Assembly (NCBI RefSeq): GCF_036170895.1
Contig: NZ_CP108036.1
Coordinates: 6,193,501 to 6,257,500, forward strand
Length of the DNA stretch: 64,000 nucleotides
Direction of reading: 5' to 3'
Origin: Streptomyces erythrochromogenes
Lineage (GTDB): Bacteria; Actinomycetota; Actinomycetes; Streptomycetales; Streptomycetaceae
The notes beneath the pieces were generated by a model, which was not told where the DNA came from, did no database searches, and worked only from the letters and a program-made list of their open reading frames with translations. Of this stretch, positions 16,269 through 24,814 are shown piece after piece. The position numbers and the translations under genes are program-made. Position 1 is the stretch's first letter. Every line of letters starts with the position of its first letter.

Positions 16269-16948
16269 CCGCGGCCGCCCCGGCGGGCCGGCCGCCGCTG
16301 CGCATCGTGCTCTGCGACGACGAGCGGATGGTCCGCACCGCGCTGCGGGTCATCCTCGAGGCCGAGGCCGACCTGGAGGTCGTCGGCGAGGCCGCCACCG
16401 GCGCCGAGGCGGTCCCGCTCGTGCGGTCCCTCGCCCCCGACGTGGTGCTGATGGACGTCCGGATGCCCGAGATCGACGGCATCCGGGCCACCCAGCAGAT
16501 CCTCGCCACCATGGCCGAGCCGCCCAGGATCGTGGTCGTCACCACCTTCGAGAACGATGCCTACGTCTACGAGGCGCTGCGCGCCGGAGCCGTCGGCTTC
16601 CTCCTCAAGGGCGCCGACCCCGACGAGCTGATCGGTGCGGTCCGGCTCGTCGCCCGCGGCGACTCGCTCCTCTTCCCGGCCGCCGTCCGCTCCCTCGCCG
16701 CCACCCCCGCGGCGGCCACCGCCCCCGCCACCGCACCCTGGATCGCCAGGCTCACCGACCGCGAGGCCGACGTGCTGCGCCTGATGGCCACCGGACTGTC
16801 CAACCACGAGATGAGCGAGCGCCTCGGGGTCGGGCCGCAGACGGTCAAGACCCACGTCGCGTCGGTCCTCACCAAGACCGGCTCCCGCGACCGCACCCAG
16901 GCGGTCATCGCGGCCTACGAGGGAGGATTCATCATGAGGAAAGCCTGA
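16265..16948 (+). CDS. LuxR/NarL-type response regulator
   Basis: 227 residues. The receiver domain has the acidic pair D18/D19, phospho-acceptor D64 (VVLMDVRMPEIDG), the TTFENDAY switch Thr and the LLKGA lysine. A linker rich in Ala/Pro leads to a C-terminal LuxR-type helix-turn-helix (LTDREADVLRLMATGLSNHE ... GVGPQTVKTHVASVLTKTGS). It overlaps the kinase stop by ATGA. The paired palindromes upstream of the operon are candidate binding sites. The next gene, a transpeptidase, begins 62 bases further on and could be a target or simply a neighbour. Confidence 0.92.
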   Translation: MTAAAPAGRPPLRIVLCDDERMVRTALRVILEAEADLEVVGEAATGAEAVPLVRSLAPDVVLMDVRMPEIDGIRATQQILATMAEPPRIVVVTTFENDAYVYEALRAGAVGFLLKGADPDELIGAVRLVARGDSLLFPAAVRSLAATPAAATAPATAPWIARLTDREADVLRLMATGLSNHEMSERLGVGPQTVKTHVASVLTKTGSRDRTQAVIAAYEGGFIMRKA

Positions 16949-17010
16949 GAAGTCGGCCACAATCGGGGCAGAGCGGAACGCTTGAGGCCGCCGGGACGTC
17001 CTTTCGGACG

Positions 17011-18459
17011 ATGAACAAGACGATCAGGCGTGCGTCGGTCTTCTGTCTGCTCCTGGTGCTGGCCCTGCTGGTCCGGGTCACCTGGGTGCAGGCGTACCAA
17101 GGCCAGGCTCTCGCAGACGACAAGCACAACCGCCGCAACCTCATCGGGCAGTACGAGAACCCGCTGGGCAACATCATCGTGGGCGGGGAGGCGATCACCG
17201 GCTCGGAGAAGACGGGCGGCAAGGACTTCGGCTACAAGCGGACCTACGTCGACGGCCCCCTCTACGCGCCCGTCACCGGCTACAGCTCACAGGCCTTCGG
17301 CACCAGCATGCTGGAGGGCGTCTACAAGAACGTCCTCAACGGTTCCGACAGCCGGCTGAAGACCGTGATGGACATGCTCACCAACAAGCGGGCCGATCCC
17401 GGCAACGTCCTCACCACCATCGACAAGGACGTGCAGAAGGCCGCGTACGACGCGCTCCAGGGCAAGCAGGGCGCCGCCGTGGCCGTCGACCCCGCCACCG
17501 GCGAGATCCTCGCCGTCGTGAACAACCCCTCCTTCGACCCGGGCAGCATCGCCGGCGCCACCGACCAGAAGGCCTGGGACGCACTCTCCGCCGACAAGGG
17601 CAAGGCCATGGAGAACGTGGCGCTCCGCAAGCCCCAGGCGCCCGGCTCCACCTTCAAGCTGGTCACCCTCGCCGCCGCGATCGAGAACGGCCTGGTCACC
17701 GACATCGACCAGCAGACCGGCATCTCCGACCCGTACACGATCCCCGGCACCCGCACCCCGCTGCCCAGCGAGGCGGGCTCCGCGGCCTGCAACAACGTCT
17801 CGGTGCGCACCGCCCTGCGCCTGTCCTGCAACAACGTGTTCGCCGAGCTCGCCTCCAAGCTCGGCCAGGACAAGATGCGCGCGACCGCCGAGAAGCTCGG
17901 CTTCAACACGCAGATCGACACCCCGGTCCGCACCAACCCGCCGAGCAAGTACCCGTCCAAGAAGATGTCGATCGACCAGGTCGCGCAGACGGGTATCGGC
18001 CAGTTCGACGTCCAGGCCACCCCGCTGCAGATGGCGATGGTCACGGCCGCGATCGAGAACGGCGGCAAGCTCGTCGCCCCGCACATGGTCTCCGAGGTCA
18101 CCGACGCCAACGGGAACGTGCTGGAGAGCTTCAAGGACCCGAAGTCCCAGCAGGTCATGAAGGAGAAGACGGCCTCGATGATCCGGGACGCCATGCGCAC
18201 GGTCGCCACCGAGGGCGGCGGCAAGCCGGCCCAGGTGTCGGGCGCCGAGGTCGGCGGCAAGACCGGCACCGCGCAGCGCGGCGTGAACAACAGCCTCGCG
18301 CCGCTGGCCTGGTTCACCTCGTACGGCAAGGCGAACGGCAAGCAGATCGCCGTGGCCGTGGTGATCGAGAACTCCGACACCGACCGCTCCGAGATCGGCG
18401 GCGGCAAGCTGGCCGCGCCGATCGCGCAGAAGATGATGCAGGCCTGGCTGAAGAAGTAG
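17011..18459 (+). CDS. Penicillin-binding protein, PbpA-like D,D-transpeptidase
   Basis: 482 residues. A short cytoplasmic start and one membrane anchor (about 8-24) precede a dimerisation-type region, then the transpeptidase domain. Catalytic motifs are intact: PGSTFK (Ser213, Lys216), SCN (272-274) and KTGT (417-420). It belongs to class B PBPs of the PbpA/FtsI-like branch that crosslink peptidoglycan during growth or division in actinobacteria. The mature region starts directly after the anchor. A 14-bp hairpin follows the stop. It lies downstream of a two-component operon, so its expression may respond to envelope signals; that is inference. Confidence 0.9.
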   Translation: MNKTIRRASVFCLLLVLALLVRVTWVQAYQGQALADDKHNRRNLIGQYENPLGNIIVGGEAITGSEKTGGKDFGYKRTYVDGPLYAPVTGYSSQAFGTSMLEGVYKNVLNGSDSRLKTVMDMLTNKRADPGNVLTTIDKDVQKAAYDALQGKQGAAVAVDPATGEILAVVNNPSFDPGSIAGATDQKAWDALSADKGKAMENVALRKPQAPGSTFKLVTLAAAIENGLVTDIDQQTGISDPYTIPGTRTPLPSEAGSAACNNVSVRTALRLSCNNVFAELASKLGQDKMRATAEKLGFNTQIDTPVRTNPPSKYPSKKMSIDQVAQTGIGQFDVQATPLQMAMVTAAIENGGKLVAPHMVSEVTDANGNVLESFKDPKSQQVMKEKTASMIRDAMRTVATEGGGKPAQVSGAEVGGKTGTAQRGVNNSLAPLAWFTSYGKANGKQIAVAVVIENSDTDRSEIGGGKLAAPIAQKMMQAWLKK

Positions 18460-18480
18460 CCACGCGGGGCTCCACGCCCG

Positions 18481-18513
18481 ACGCGCCGGGAACCGACCGG
18501 GTTCCCGGCGCGT
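18481..18513 (+). terminator. Strong hairpin terminator after the PBP gene
   Basis: ACGCGCCGGGAACC at 18481-18494 and its exact complement at 18500-18513 flank the loop GACCG. The 14-bp perfect stem starts 21 bases past the stop codon. It ends only 10 bases before the next start codon at 18524. Confidence 0.8.
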
Positions 18514-18523
18514 ATCTGTCTTC

Positions 18524-19000
18524 ATGATCAGGAATGCGCGACCCGCCGACCTCGACGCCATCGCCGCCCTCCACACCAGGGCCCGGGCCACCTACTACCA
18601 GGGCCACATACCCGAAGAGGCGTACGCCGGCGAGGCCGAGCTGGCCCGCACGCGCGAGGGCTGGACCGTGGCCGTCGCCCGTGAGGCCGCCGAGGGCGGG
18701 GTGCTGTGCGCCGAGGAGGGCGGCGAGCTCACCGGGGTCGCCGCCTTCCGCACGCAGGACGGCGAGACCACCCTCACCCAGCTGCACGTCGATCCGGTCC
18801 GCTGGCGCCGGGGCACCGGGGCCGCCCTCCACGAAGCCTGCCTGGAGGCCTGGCGCCGTGCCGGCGTCCGCCGGGTCCGCCTGGAGGTCTACGAGCACAA
18901 CCTCCGGGCCCAGGCCTTCTACGCCGCCCAGGGCTGGGTGCCCGACCCGTCCGCCACCTCGTCGGGCAGCCACCGCACCCTCTGGCTGGACGTTGCCTAG
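18524..19000 (+). CDS. GNAT-family N-acetyltransferase
   Basis: 158 residues: MIRNARPADLDAIAALHTRA start, then LTQLHVDPVRWRRGTGAALHEA (acetyl-CoA site, R-x-x-G-T-G-A) and EVYEHNLRAQAFYAAQGWVPD. This is the full GNAT fold. No ribosome site is visible between the terminator hairpin and the ATG. TATCTG at 18513-18518 could act as a -10, making the transcript leaderless. The acceptor substrate is unknown. Confidence 0.85.
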   Translation: MIRNARPADLDAIAALHTRARATYYQGHIPEEAYAGEAELARTREGWTVAVAREAAEGGVLCAEEGGELTGVAAFRTQDGETTLTQLHVDPVRWRRGTGAALHEACLEAWRRAGVRRVRLEVYEHNLRAQAFYAAQGWVPDPSATSSGSHRTLWLDVA

Positions 19001-19013
19001 ACCGGCCCGCCCG

Positions 19014-19062
19014 CCGCCCGCCGCCCGCCGCCCGCCGCCCGCCGCCCGCCGCCCGCCGCCCG
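19014..19062. repeat. Heptanucleotide tandem repeat, 7 copies of CCGCCCG
   Basis: Seven exact head-to-tail copies of CCGCCCG, with degenerate copies on both sides (19005-19013 and 19063-19068). They occupy the gap between an acetyltransferase gene and a DsbA-type gene. Not coding in any convincing frame. A slippage-prone microsatellite. Confidence 0.9.
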
Positions 19063-19180
19063 CTGCCGGGCACGTGGCATCCGCCGTGTCCGGGGAATGA
19101 GACGGGAGGACGGATGGTTCACGCCACTGATGGTTGAACAGCAAACCGTCCCGTCAGTGAACCCGGAGAGAAGAAGGATC

Positions 19181-19888
19181 ATGCGCGTCGAGATCTGGAG
19201 CGACATCGCCTGCCCCTGGTGCTACATCGGCAAGGCCCGTTTCACCAAGGGCCTGGCCGCATTCGCGCACCGCGACGAGGTGGAGGTCGTCTTCCGGTCC
19301 TTCGAGCTCGACCCGGGCAGCCCCAAGGGCGTGACCGCCCCCGTCGTCGAGATGCTCGCCAAGAAGTACGGCCGCACCCTCGACGAGGCGCGCGGCATGG
19401 AGGAGCACGTCGCCGCGAGCGCCCGCGCCGAGGGGCTGACGTACCGGACCGAGGGCCGCGACCACGGCAACACCTTCGACGTCCACCGGCTGCTGCACCT
19501 GGCCGACGCCAGGGGTCGGCAGGAGGAGCTGCTCGACCTCGCCTACCGGGCCAACTTCGGCGAGGAGCGCTCCGTCTTCGACCCCGAGGTGCTGATCGCG
19601 CTCGCGGTAGAGGCCGGTCTGGACGAGGCCGAGGCCCGCGCCGTCCTCGCCGACGGCTCCGCCTACGCCGACGAGGTCCGCGCCGACGAGCGCGAGGCCG
19701 CCGAGCTGGGGGCGAACGCCGTGCCGTTCTTCGTCCTCGACCGCCGCTACGGGATCTCCGGCGGACAGCCGGCCGAGGTGTTCACCCGGGCCCTGGAGCA
19801 GGCGTGGGCCGGGCGCGAGGTGGAGGAGCCGGCGGCCGCGGCCGACGCGTGCGAGCCCGACGGGGCGTGCGCCGTCCCACAGGTATAA
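19181..19888 (+). CDS. FrnE-like DsbA-family oxidoreductase
   Basis: 235 residues with a thioredoxin-like fold and no signal peptide, so cytosolic. The active site reads SDIACPWCYIGKARF (CPWC at about 11-14). The helical insert and the cis-Pro segment AVPFFVLDRRYGISGGQP match FrnE-type dithiol oxidoreductases. The C-terminus carries two extra Cys (ADACEPDGACAVPQV). The ATG at 19181 is preceded by GAGAAGAAGGA. FrnE relatives act in disulfide handling or polyketide tailoring; the partner here is unknown. Confidence 0.88.
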   Translation: MRVEIWSDIACPWCYIGKARFTKGLAAFAHRDEVEVVFRSFELDPGSPKGVTAPVVEMLAKKYGRTLDEARGMEEHVAASARAEGLTYRTEGRDHGNTFDVHRLLHLADARGRQEELLDLAYRANFGEERSVFDPEVLIALAVEAGLDEAEARAVLADGSAYADEVRADEREAAELGANAVPFFVLDRRYGISGGQPAEVFTRALEQAWAGREVEEPAAAADACEPDGACAVPQV

Positions 19889-19958
19889 GTATTACTTGGG
19901 GTGGGCGACTGAAACTCGGCAATGGACTTTGGGCCTTTCCTGGCGCAGAGTTGACGGT

Positions 19959-21020
19959 ATGGATCTTCCGATCGCCGAAGCGACCCGTGCCGAGTTCGCC
20001 CACTCCACCACCTATCTCAACTCCGCCAACTGCGGGGTCGTCCCGCGTGCCGCCGTCGCGGCCGTACGGGAACTGGCCGAGGCGGCGGGGGCCGGGATCC
20101 CCACCGGATTCGGCGACTTCGACCGTGTGAACCGCGCCCGCGCCTCCTTCGCCCGTCTGGTCGGGGTGGACGCCGAGCGGGTGGCCGTCGGCTCGGCCGT
20201 GTCCACCCATGTCGGCCTCGTCGCGGCCTCGCTCCCCTCCGGCGCGGAAGTGCTGTGCCCGGAGGGCGACTTCGCCTCCGTGATCAACCCGTTCGTGGTG
20301 CGCGACGACCTCAAGGTGCGGTTCGCGCCGCTGGAGTCCCTCGCCGAGGCCGTCGGCCCGGACACCGCCCTGGTCTCGCTGAGCGCCGTACAGTCCGCGG
20401 ACGGGCGCAAGGCCGACCTGGCGGCGGTGCGCGAGGCGACGACGGCGCACGGGGCCCGGATGCTCGTGGACGCCTCCCAGGCGGCGGGCTGGCTCCCCTT
20501 CGACGCCTCGCCGTACGACTACACCGTCGCCGTCGGCTTCAAGTGGCTCCTCAGCGTCCGCGGGGCCTCGTTCCTGACCGTGTCGCGGGAGGCCCAGGAC
20601 ACCCTGACCCCGCTGCACGCCGGCTGGGTGGCGGCGGAGTCCATGTGGGACGCCGTCTACGGACCGATGCCGCGACTGGCCGACTCCGCACGGCGGTTCG
20701 ACGAGTCCCCGGCCTTCCTCGCCTACCACGCGGCGGAGGTCTCGCTCGCCCTCATCGAGCGGATCGGCATCGAGGCCGTGCACGCCCACGACACCGCCCT
20801 GGCCGCCCGCTACCGCGCCGGACTGGCGAGCCTCGGCCACGAGCCCGTGCCCGGCGAGGCCGCCATCGTCTCCGTACCGGGCCTGGACGGCCGGCAGCCG
20901 GCCCTGCAGGCGGCCGGCATCCTCACCTCGGCCCGCGCGGGCCTCCTGCGGGCGTCGTTCCACCTGTACAACACGGAGGCCGACGTGGACCGGCTCCTGG
21001 ACGTGCTCTCCGCCTCCTGA
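19959..21020 (+). CDS. Class-V-fold PLP-dependent aminotransferase / cysteine-desulfurase-like enzyme
   Basis: 353 residues. It starts MDLPIAEATRAEFAHSTTYLNSAN, continues with VGSAVSTHVGLVAASL and MLVDASQAAGWLPFD (the PLP-binding Asp), and has the Schiff-base lysine in YTVAVGFKWLLSVRGASFLT. The C-terminal small domain ends in LRASFHLYNTEADVDRLL. These are the marks of the class-V fold. The catalytic Cys loop of true desulfurases is not evident, so an aminotransferase, lyase or epimerase role is more likely. It is followed after 30 bases by an amidohydrolase gene. Confidence 0.82.
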   Translation: MDLPIAEATRAEFAHSTTYLNSANCGVVPRAAVAAVRELAEAAGAGIPTGFGDFDRVNRARASFARLVGVDAERVAVGSAVSTHVGLVAASLPSGAEVLCPEGDFASVINPFVVRDDLKVRFAPLESLAEAVGPDTALVSLSAVQSADGRKADLAAVREATTAHGARMLVDASQAAGWLPFDASPYDYTVAVGFKWLLSVRGASFLTVSREAQDTLTPLHAGWVAAESMWDAVYGPMPRLADSARRFDESPAFLAYHAAEVSLALIERIGIEAVHAHDTALAARYRAGLASLGHEPVPGEAAIVSVPGLDGRQPALQAAGILTSARAGLLRASFHLYNTEADVDRLLDVLSAS

Positions 21021-21050
21021 CGCCGCACGGGCCGCACGTACAGTGCCGCC

Positions 21051-22172
21051 ATGAGCGATGTGAGCGATGTGAGCGGTCCGGGCCATGTGAGCGGCGTGCT
21101 GCACGTGAAGGGGCGGGTGCTGGTCGGGCCCGACGAGGTCCGCGACGAGCTCTGGGTGGTCGGCGGGCGCGTCTCCTACGAGAGCCCGCCGGGCGCCCGC
21201 GAGGTCACCACGGTCACCGGCTGGGTCCTGCCCGGGCTGGTCGACGCGCACTGCCACGTGGGACTGGACGCCCACGGCCCGGTCGACGCCGACACGGCCG
21301 AGCGCCAGGCGGTCACCGACCGCGACGCGGGCACCCTCCTGATCCGCGACGCCGGATCGCCCTCCGACACCCGCTGGATCGACGACCGCGAGGACCTGCC
21401 GAAGATCATCCGGGCGGGCCGGCACATCGCGCGCACCCGACGCTACATCCGCAACTACGCCCACGAGATCGAGCCGGCCGACCTCGTCGAGTACGTCGGC
21501 CGCGAGGCGCGGCGCGGCGACGGCTGGGTGAAACTGGTCGGCGACTGGATCGACCGCGACGCCGGCGACCTGACGGCCTGCTGGCCGCGCGCCGAGGTCG
21601 AGGCGGCCATCGCCGAGGCGCACCGGCTGGGCGCCCGGGTCACCGCGCACTGCTTCGCCGAGGACTCGCTGCGCGACCTCGTCGAGGCGGGCATCGACTG
21701 CATCGAACACGCCACCGGTCTCACCGAGGACACCGTCCCGCTGTTCGCGGAACGCGGGGTCGCCATCGTCCCCACCCTCGTCAACATCGCGACCTTCCCG
21801 AAGCTCGCGGCGGGCGGCGACGCGAAGTTCCCCCGCTGGTCGGCGCACATGCGGCGGCTCCACGAGCGGCGCTACGACACCGTCCGGGCCGCCTACGACG
21901 CGGGCATCCAGGTCTACGTCGGCACCGACGCCGGGGGTTCCCTGCCGCACGGGCTGGTCGCGGCGGAGGTCGCCGAGCTGGTGAAGGCCGGGATCCCGGC
22001 GCTCGACGCCCTCTCGGCGACGGCCTGGGCGGCGCGCGAGTGGCTCGGCAGGCCGGGGCTCACCGAGGGTGCCCCGGCGGACCTGGTGGTCTACGACGCC
22101 GACCCGCGGGCCGACGTGGGCGTCCTGGCGCAGCCGCGACGGGTGGTCGTCGACGGCAGGGTCAGGGCCTGA
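21051..22172 (+). CDS. Metal-dependent amidohydrolase (imidazolonepropionase/prolidase-like)
   Basis: 373 residues. TIM-barrel metal motifs: HxH in GLVDAHCHVGLD, the HC of VTAHCFAEDSLRDLVEAG, IEHATGLTED, and the Asp of YVGTDAGGSLPHG. A small beta-sandwich is formed from both ends (ADLVVYDADPRAD near the C-terminus). The start region consists of 9-nt repeats, each opening with a possible start codon (ATG, GTG, GTG). TACAGT at 21039-21044 lies exactly where a -10 for a leaderless transcript should be. The substrate is probably a small cyclic or peptidic amide; not determined. Confidence 0.87.
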   Translation: MSDVSDVSGPGHVSGVLHVKGRVLVGPDEVRDELWVVGGRVSYESPPGAREVTTVTGWVLPGLVDAHCHVGLDAHGPVDADTAERQAVTDRDAGTLLIRDAGSPSDTRWIDDREDLPKIIRAGRHIARTRRYIRNYAHEIEPADLVEYVGREARRGDGWVKLVGDWIDRDAGDLTACWPRAEVEAAIAEAHRLGARVTAHCFAEDSLRDLVEAGIDCIEHATGLTEDTVPLFAERGVAIVPTLVNIATFPKLAAGGDAKFPRWSAHMRRLHERRYDTVRAAYDAGIQVYVGTDAGGSLPHGLVAAEVAELVKAGIPALDALSATAWAAREWLGRPGLTEGAPADLVVYDADPRADVGVLAQPRRVVVDGRVRA

Positions 22173-22360
22173 GCGCGGTGCGGTGAGCGGGGCCGCAAAT
22201 CGAAACCCCGCACGGAAACCACCCGTTGGGGTGAAGTGACCTCGGGTAGCTGCCCCGTCACCCACATTGAGTAAGGATTCCCAGGGTCGAAGCCGTCGGC
22301 GCGCGCGATGTCCCCCATTGGCCGCGCGACGGCACCCAACTCCCCGGGGGTTCCACCACC

Positions 22361-23323
22361 TTGAACAGCAACACCTTCCGCATGCCCGCGGCCGTTCTGC
22401 TCGCCACGGGAGCGGTCGTCCTGCTCACCGCACCGCCCGCCTCCGCCACGGGAGGCACCCCCGCCGGCGGAGAGGGCAAGTCCGGTGCCGTGGTCCTGCG
22501 CACCGGACTGGACGTGGGCCTGCTCAACAAGACCGTGCACGTCCCGCTGAAGGCGACCCTCAACGAGGTCAGCGCCCCCGCGAAGGCCGAGAAGACGGCG
22601 CTGACCGTCACACTGGACGGGGTGGAGGGGAACAGGCCGGTCAGCGTCCTGCGCGCGGACGTCGCCACCTCCAAGGCCACCGCGGACAAGACGAAGGCGG
22701 AGGCCGAGGCGAACCTGGCCAAGGCCCGCGTGCACGTGCCCGGGCTGCCGCTGCTCTCGCTGATCGAGGTGGAGAAGGTCACCTCCAAGGCCGTCTGCGA
22801 AGCCGGCAAGAAGCCGGTGGCCAGCGCGAACGTCCTCGGCACGGTGACCGCGCTCGGCAAGAAGGTCACCCTGTCGGCGGGCGGCCCCACCAAGGTCGAG
22901 GTCCCGGGCGTGGGCATGGTCAGCCTGGAGCTGTCCAGCACCGAGACCACCTCCACCACGGCCGCCGCAGCCGCGCTCCGCCTGAAAGTGGCCGTGAACC
23001 CGCTGAACCTGAACGTGGCACAGGTCGACGGCGAGATCGTGCTGGCCGAGGCGCACTGCGAGTCCCCGAAGGGCTCGGCCCCGACGACGAAGGCGCCCGA
23101 GCAGCCCGACATCAAGACCCAGACCGGGACGGGCACCGGCGGCACCACCGCGGGTTCGGGCACCACCGCCGGTTCCGGCGGCAGCGGCTCGGGCACCGCG
23201 GACGCCAACCTGGCCGAGACCGGCGGCGGTTCGCTCACCCCCTACATCACGGGCGGTGCGCTGACCCTGCTCGCGCTCGGCGGCGGCGCGCTCTTCCTGA
23301 CCCGCCGGGGCAAGACCCAGTAG
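22361..23323 (+). CDS. LAETG-anchored (sortase-dependent) surface protein, SCO1860 type
   Basis: 320 residues. Sec signal peptide about 1-30 (TTG start; ATG at 22382 is the alternative). The mature part is Lys/Val/Thr-rich with two beta-rich halves and two Cys (AVCEAG and AHCESPKG) that could form a disulfide. A Gly/Ser/Thr linker then leads to the sorting signal LAETGGG (around residues 288-294), a hydrophobic helix and an RRGKTQ tail. Class E sortases cleave LAxTG signals, so the protein should be covalently attached to the cell wall. The 188-bp upstream gap contains only control sequence as far as I can see. Confidence 0.88.
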   Translation: MNSNTFRMPAAVLLATGAVVLLTAPPASATGGTPAGGEGKSGAVVLRTGLDVGLLNKTVHVPLKATLNEVSAPAKAEKTALTVTLDGVEGNRPVSVLRADVATSKATADKTKAEAEANLAKARVHVPGLPLLSLIEVEKVTSKAVCEAGKKPVASANVLGTVTALGKKVTLSAGGPTKVEVPGVGMVSLELSSTETTSTTAAAAALRLKVAVNPLNLNVAQVDGEIVLAEAHCESPKGSAPTTKAPEQPDIKTQTGTGTGGTTAGSGTTAGSGGSGSGTADANLAETGGGSLTPYITGGALTLLALGGGALFLTRRGKTQ

Positions 23324-23339
23324 GGCCGCCGGGCGGCCC
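23323..23339 (+). terminator. Short GC hairpin at the end of the LAETG gene
   Basis: GGGCCGCC at 23323-23330 and GGCGGCCC at 23332-23339 form a compact hairpin at the stop codon of the surface-protein gene, between two convergent genes. Confidence 0.4.
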
Positions 23340-23423
23340 CGGCCAGCCCGTGCCCCCGGCCCGCCGTGCGGCGCGGCCGCGTGCGGACCCCCGCCACCCG
23401 GCGAGCACATCGGAGGGGAGTGC

Positions 23424-24665
23424 TCAACGGGTGGCGTGGGCCAGCCCCTGCCCGCCCGCGCCCCGCGACAGCACGGCGTCGGTGACCTGCCGGTCGATCC
23501 GCGCGTACTCGTCGCGCTTCGCGGCCGGCAGCGCCTCGTCCGAGGCCGCGCAGGAGGCGCAGACGACGCGGAACGGCGGGCCCATGTCCGAGTACTGCGT
23601 GAGGTACTCGGCCTTCACCACCTCCCAGCGGCCCGGGCGGTCCGCCGCCGGGGCGAAGGTGAAGCGGGGGACCGATGACTGGTTGCCGCGCAGCTTGTCG
23701 GCCGGGACGAAGCTGGCGACCTGGTCGCCCATGCCGAAGACCACCCAGGTGCCGTTGATCTTCTCGTAGGGCTGCGGCACGTGGTTGTGCGTGCCGATGA
23801 TCAGGTCGATGTCGGGGAGGCCGTCGGCCGAGCGGGAGGCGGTCAGCGCCTGCGCCAACTCCTTCTGCTGCTCGTCGGGCGCCGTCTGCCACTCGGTGCC
23901 CCAGTGGACGCTGAGCACCACCACGTTCGCGCCGCCCGCCCGGGCCGCGCGGGCGTCGGCGATGATCCGGTCCTTGTCGATCAGGTTCACCGCCCACGGC
24001 TTGTCCTGGGGGAGAGGGATGCCGTTCGTGCCGTACGTGTACGACAACTGGGCGACCTTCGCGCCGCCCGCGGAGAGCAGGGCCGGCGCCTTGGCCTCCT
24101 CCGCGCTGCGCGCCGAGCCGACGTGCGGGATGCCGACCCGGTCGAGGTGCTCCAGGGTGCGGGCCAGGCCCTGGTAGCCGTCGTCCAGCGTGTGGTTCGA
24201 GGCGGTGGAACACCCGTCGTACCCGGCGTCCTTGAGCGCGTCCGCCAGCTGGTGCGGGGCCTTGAAGGCGGGGTAGCCGGTGTAGGGGCCGCCGGGGCGC
24301 CCGTACGGTATCTCGTGGTGGCATATCGCCAGGTCGGCGGCGGAGACCAGGGGTTTGACCCCGGCGAGTATCTTCCGGAAGTCGTACTCCCCTGCCGCGT
24401 CGGCGTCGTCCCCCGCCCGCTGGATGATCGACGGGTACGGGATGATGTCCCCGGTCGCGACCAGCGTGAACGGCTGCCCCGCGGGGACGGCGGGAGCGGC
24501 GGGGGCCGCCGGCCGGGACGTCCCGCCCTGGCCCGGCTCGCCCCCCAGCTGCTGCTGCGCGGCGGGCGCGCCGCCCCTGTCGAGCAGCTGCGGTACGGCG
24601 TACAGCGCGCCGCCCGCGACCACCAGTGCGGCCAGCACTGCGCCTGTAGCGGCGGATGCCTTCAT
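23424..24665 (-). CDS. CapA-family protein, membrane-anchored metallophosphatase-like
   Basis: 413 residues. One N-terminal hydrophobic helix (about 5-27) is followed by a Pro/Ala/Gly/Gln-rich linker, then the CapA domain from about residue 67: LVATGDIIPY, ADLAICHHEIPYG, GYDGCSTASNHTLDDG, VVLSVHWGTEW, LIIGTHNHVPQP and VVFGMGDQVAS. CapA proteins have a calcineurin-like fold and are linked to poly-gamma-glutamate or capsule synthesis and to wall maintenance. In Streptomyces the substrate is unknown. The start is ATG 24665 after GGGGGTCGGGA. Confidence 0.85.
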   Translation of the reverse strand: MKASAATGAVLAALVVAGGALYAVPQLLDRGGAPAAQQQLGGEPGQGGTSRPAAPAAPAVPAGQPFTLVATGDIIPYPSIIQRAGDDADAAGEYDFRKILAGVKPLVSAADLAICHHEIPYGRPGGPYTGYPAFKAPHQLADALKDAGYDGCSTASNHTLDDGYQGLARTLEHLDRVGIPHVGSARSAEEAKAPALLSAGGAKVAQLSYTYGTNGIPLPQDKPWAVNLIDKDRIIADARAARAGGANVVVLSVHWGTEWQTAPDEQQKELAQALTASRSADGLPDIDLIIGTHNHVPQPYEKINGTWVVFGMGDQVASFVPADKLRGNQSSVPRFTFAPAADRPGRWEVVKAEYLTQYSDMGPPFRVVCASCAASDEALPAAKRDEYARIDRQVTDAVLSRGAGGQGLAHATR

Positions 24666-24814
24666 TCCCGACCCCCGTTGTTCGTGAACCGATGCGGGGA
24701 TCCTCGAACGGCCCCGCCCCCGCAGCCATCGTAGGTGGGCCGTTCGAGTGAATCCGAGCCTGGAACCCCCGAAAACTTGCAGGTCAGGGAAGGGGAGGAA
24801 AAAGAAGCGTGAGG

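Noticed and set aside
19005..19068. CCGCCCG repeat as a CRISPR array
   Set aside because: Units are 7 bp with no spacers and no cas genes are present. It is a simple tandem repeat.
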